DNA from: Athripsodes cinereus
Lineage: Eukaryota; Arthropoda; Insecta; Trichoptera; Leptoceridae
Direction: 5' to 3'
DNA length: 64,000 nt
Assembly (NCBI GenBank): GCA_947579605.1
Contig: OX388307.1
Span: forward strand, 32,651,237 to 32,715,236
Part shown: piece by piece, positions 63,649-64,000 of the stretch
Layout of the letters: each line of letters begins with the position of its first letter
Numbering within the stretch: position 1 is the first letter of the stretch
The notes under the pieces: model-generated
Database searches by the model: none
What the model saw: the letters and a program-made list of their open reading frames with translations, nothing else
Told to the model about the DNA's origin: nothing
Program-made: the position numbers and the translations under genes

Positions 63649-64000
63649 TTATCCTAAAAAATCAACTTTTCTCTTCGTGTTGTCTAATTTTCTTTTATAA
63701 ACCGGACATTGCTTGTCAAATGTCGCATGATTTACATTGAGGTTGAGCCCCAGGGTTTTATTACTAGTCAGGCAATTAATGCACTGAAACTTATCACTGC
63801 TTACTTTGCATTCCTTTTCTTCATGTTTTTCCGCACACCTCGGACAAGCAATTTCGTTTCTACATTCCTTAGCCTTATGTTGGTAGCCATTGCATTTGAA
63901 GCATCTTCTCACCCCAATGTTGTCGTACACACGACATCTACTCCATCCAATATTTACTCTTTCATTAATTAATAACTCATTATACATTTTTGAGTTTACT
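63649..64000 (-). CDS. LINE ORF1 C-terminal part with zinc knuckles (runs off the window)
   Basis: The frame is open to the window edge; only the last ~116 codons are seen (an internal ATG is at 63987). It has SRCRVYDNIGVRRCFKCNGY, CFKC...H....C (CX2CX4HX4C), CPRCAEKHEEKEC (CX2CX3HX4C) and CINC with a later H and C. These are nucleic-acid-binding knuckles of LINE ORF1 proteins, which coat the LINE RNA. Its stop lies 20 bases before the ORF2 ATG, and the ORF2 frame overlaps its last codons, so the two are translated from one RNA. The N-terminal half is outside the window. Confidence 0.88.
   Translation of the reverse strand, partial: VNSKMYNELLINERVNIGWSRCRVYDNIGVRRCFKCNGYQHKAKECRNEIACPRCAEKHEEKECKVSSDKFQCINCLTSNKTLGLNLNVNHATFDKQCPVYKRKLDNTKRKVDFLG

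Overview
This window is AT-rich eukaryotic nuclear DNA, most likely from an insect and probably a moth or butterfly. The basis is the mix of a BEL/Pao LTR element, CR1/Jockey-, RTE- and L2-like LINEs, mariner and hAT relics, tRNA-derived SINEs and many short foldback elements. The species assignment is inference. I found no convincing host gene, no host tRNA or rRNA gene, no CRISPR array and nothing prokaryotic. The window is a layered graveyard of transposons with a few young elements.

Layout. Positions 1-3306 hold a hAT-like end, a 237-bp Tc1/mariner-type MITE (520-756) and a decayed LINE reverse-transcriptase tail (1880-2673). Positions 3311-9091 hold a complete young LTR element: two 1,731-bp repeats of equal length with two visible differences, a 4-bp target duplication, and one gag-like gene with a C-terminal membrane segment but no pol. 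Positions 9100-20550 carry LINE tails, copies of two unnamed dispersed repeats, a hAT-type MITE with an 8-bp target duplication (19003-19376) and foldback elements. Positions 20548-24128 are a TIR element split by a 5'-truncated but open CR1-like LINE. A second, LINE-free copy of the same TIR element lies inverted at 60242-60690, where another LINE has landed at a different point.

Positions 24130-47160 are mostly non-coding. They contain an exceptional ~785-bp (TTTA)n tract (28246-29030), two families of tRNA-derived SINE, an RTE-like LINE tail, a mariner relic with a SINE inside it, four foldback or TIR MITEs and a hAT transposase scrap. Positions 47170-48043 are a LINE 3' end whose (AATA)n tail abuts a BEL/Pao element (48044-52580). 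That element has two identical 277-bp LTRs, but its gag is frameshifted, most of its integrase is missing, and two catalytic motifs look altered. Positions 52600-60240 return to LINE tails, SINEs and MITEs. Positions 60690-64000 are the 3' part of a nearly intact LINE on the minus strand, with an apurinic-like endonuclease and reverse transcriptase ORF2 and the zinc-knuckle end of ORF1, which runs off the window.

How the parts relate. The autonomous-type LINEs supply the reverse transcriptase that SINEs normally borrow, although no SINE/LINE pair is proven here. The TIR/MITE elements need transposases that are present only as relics (mariner near 34 kb, hAT near 39.6 kb). The gag-only LTR element would need pol from another element. 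Many open reading frames in this window are artefacts of simple repeats or palindromes and are not listed as genes.
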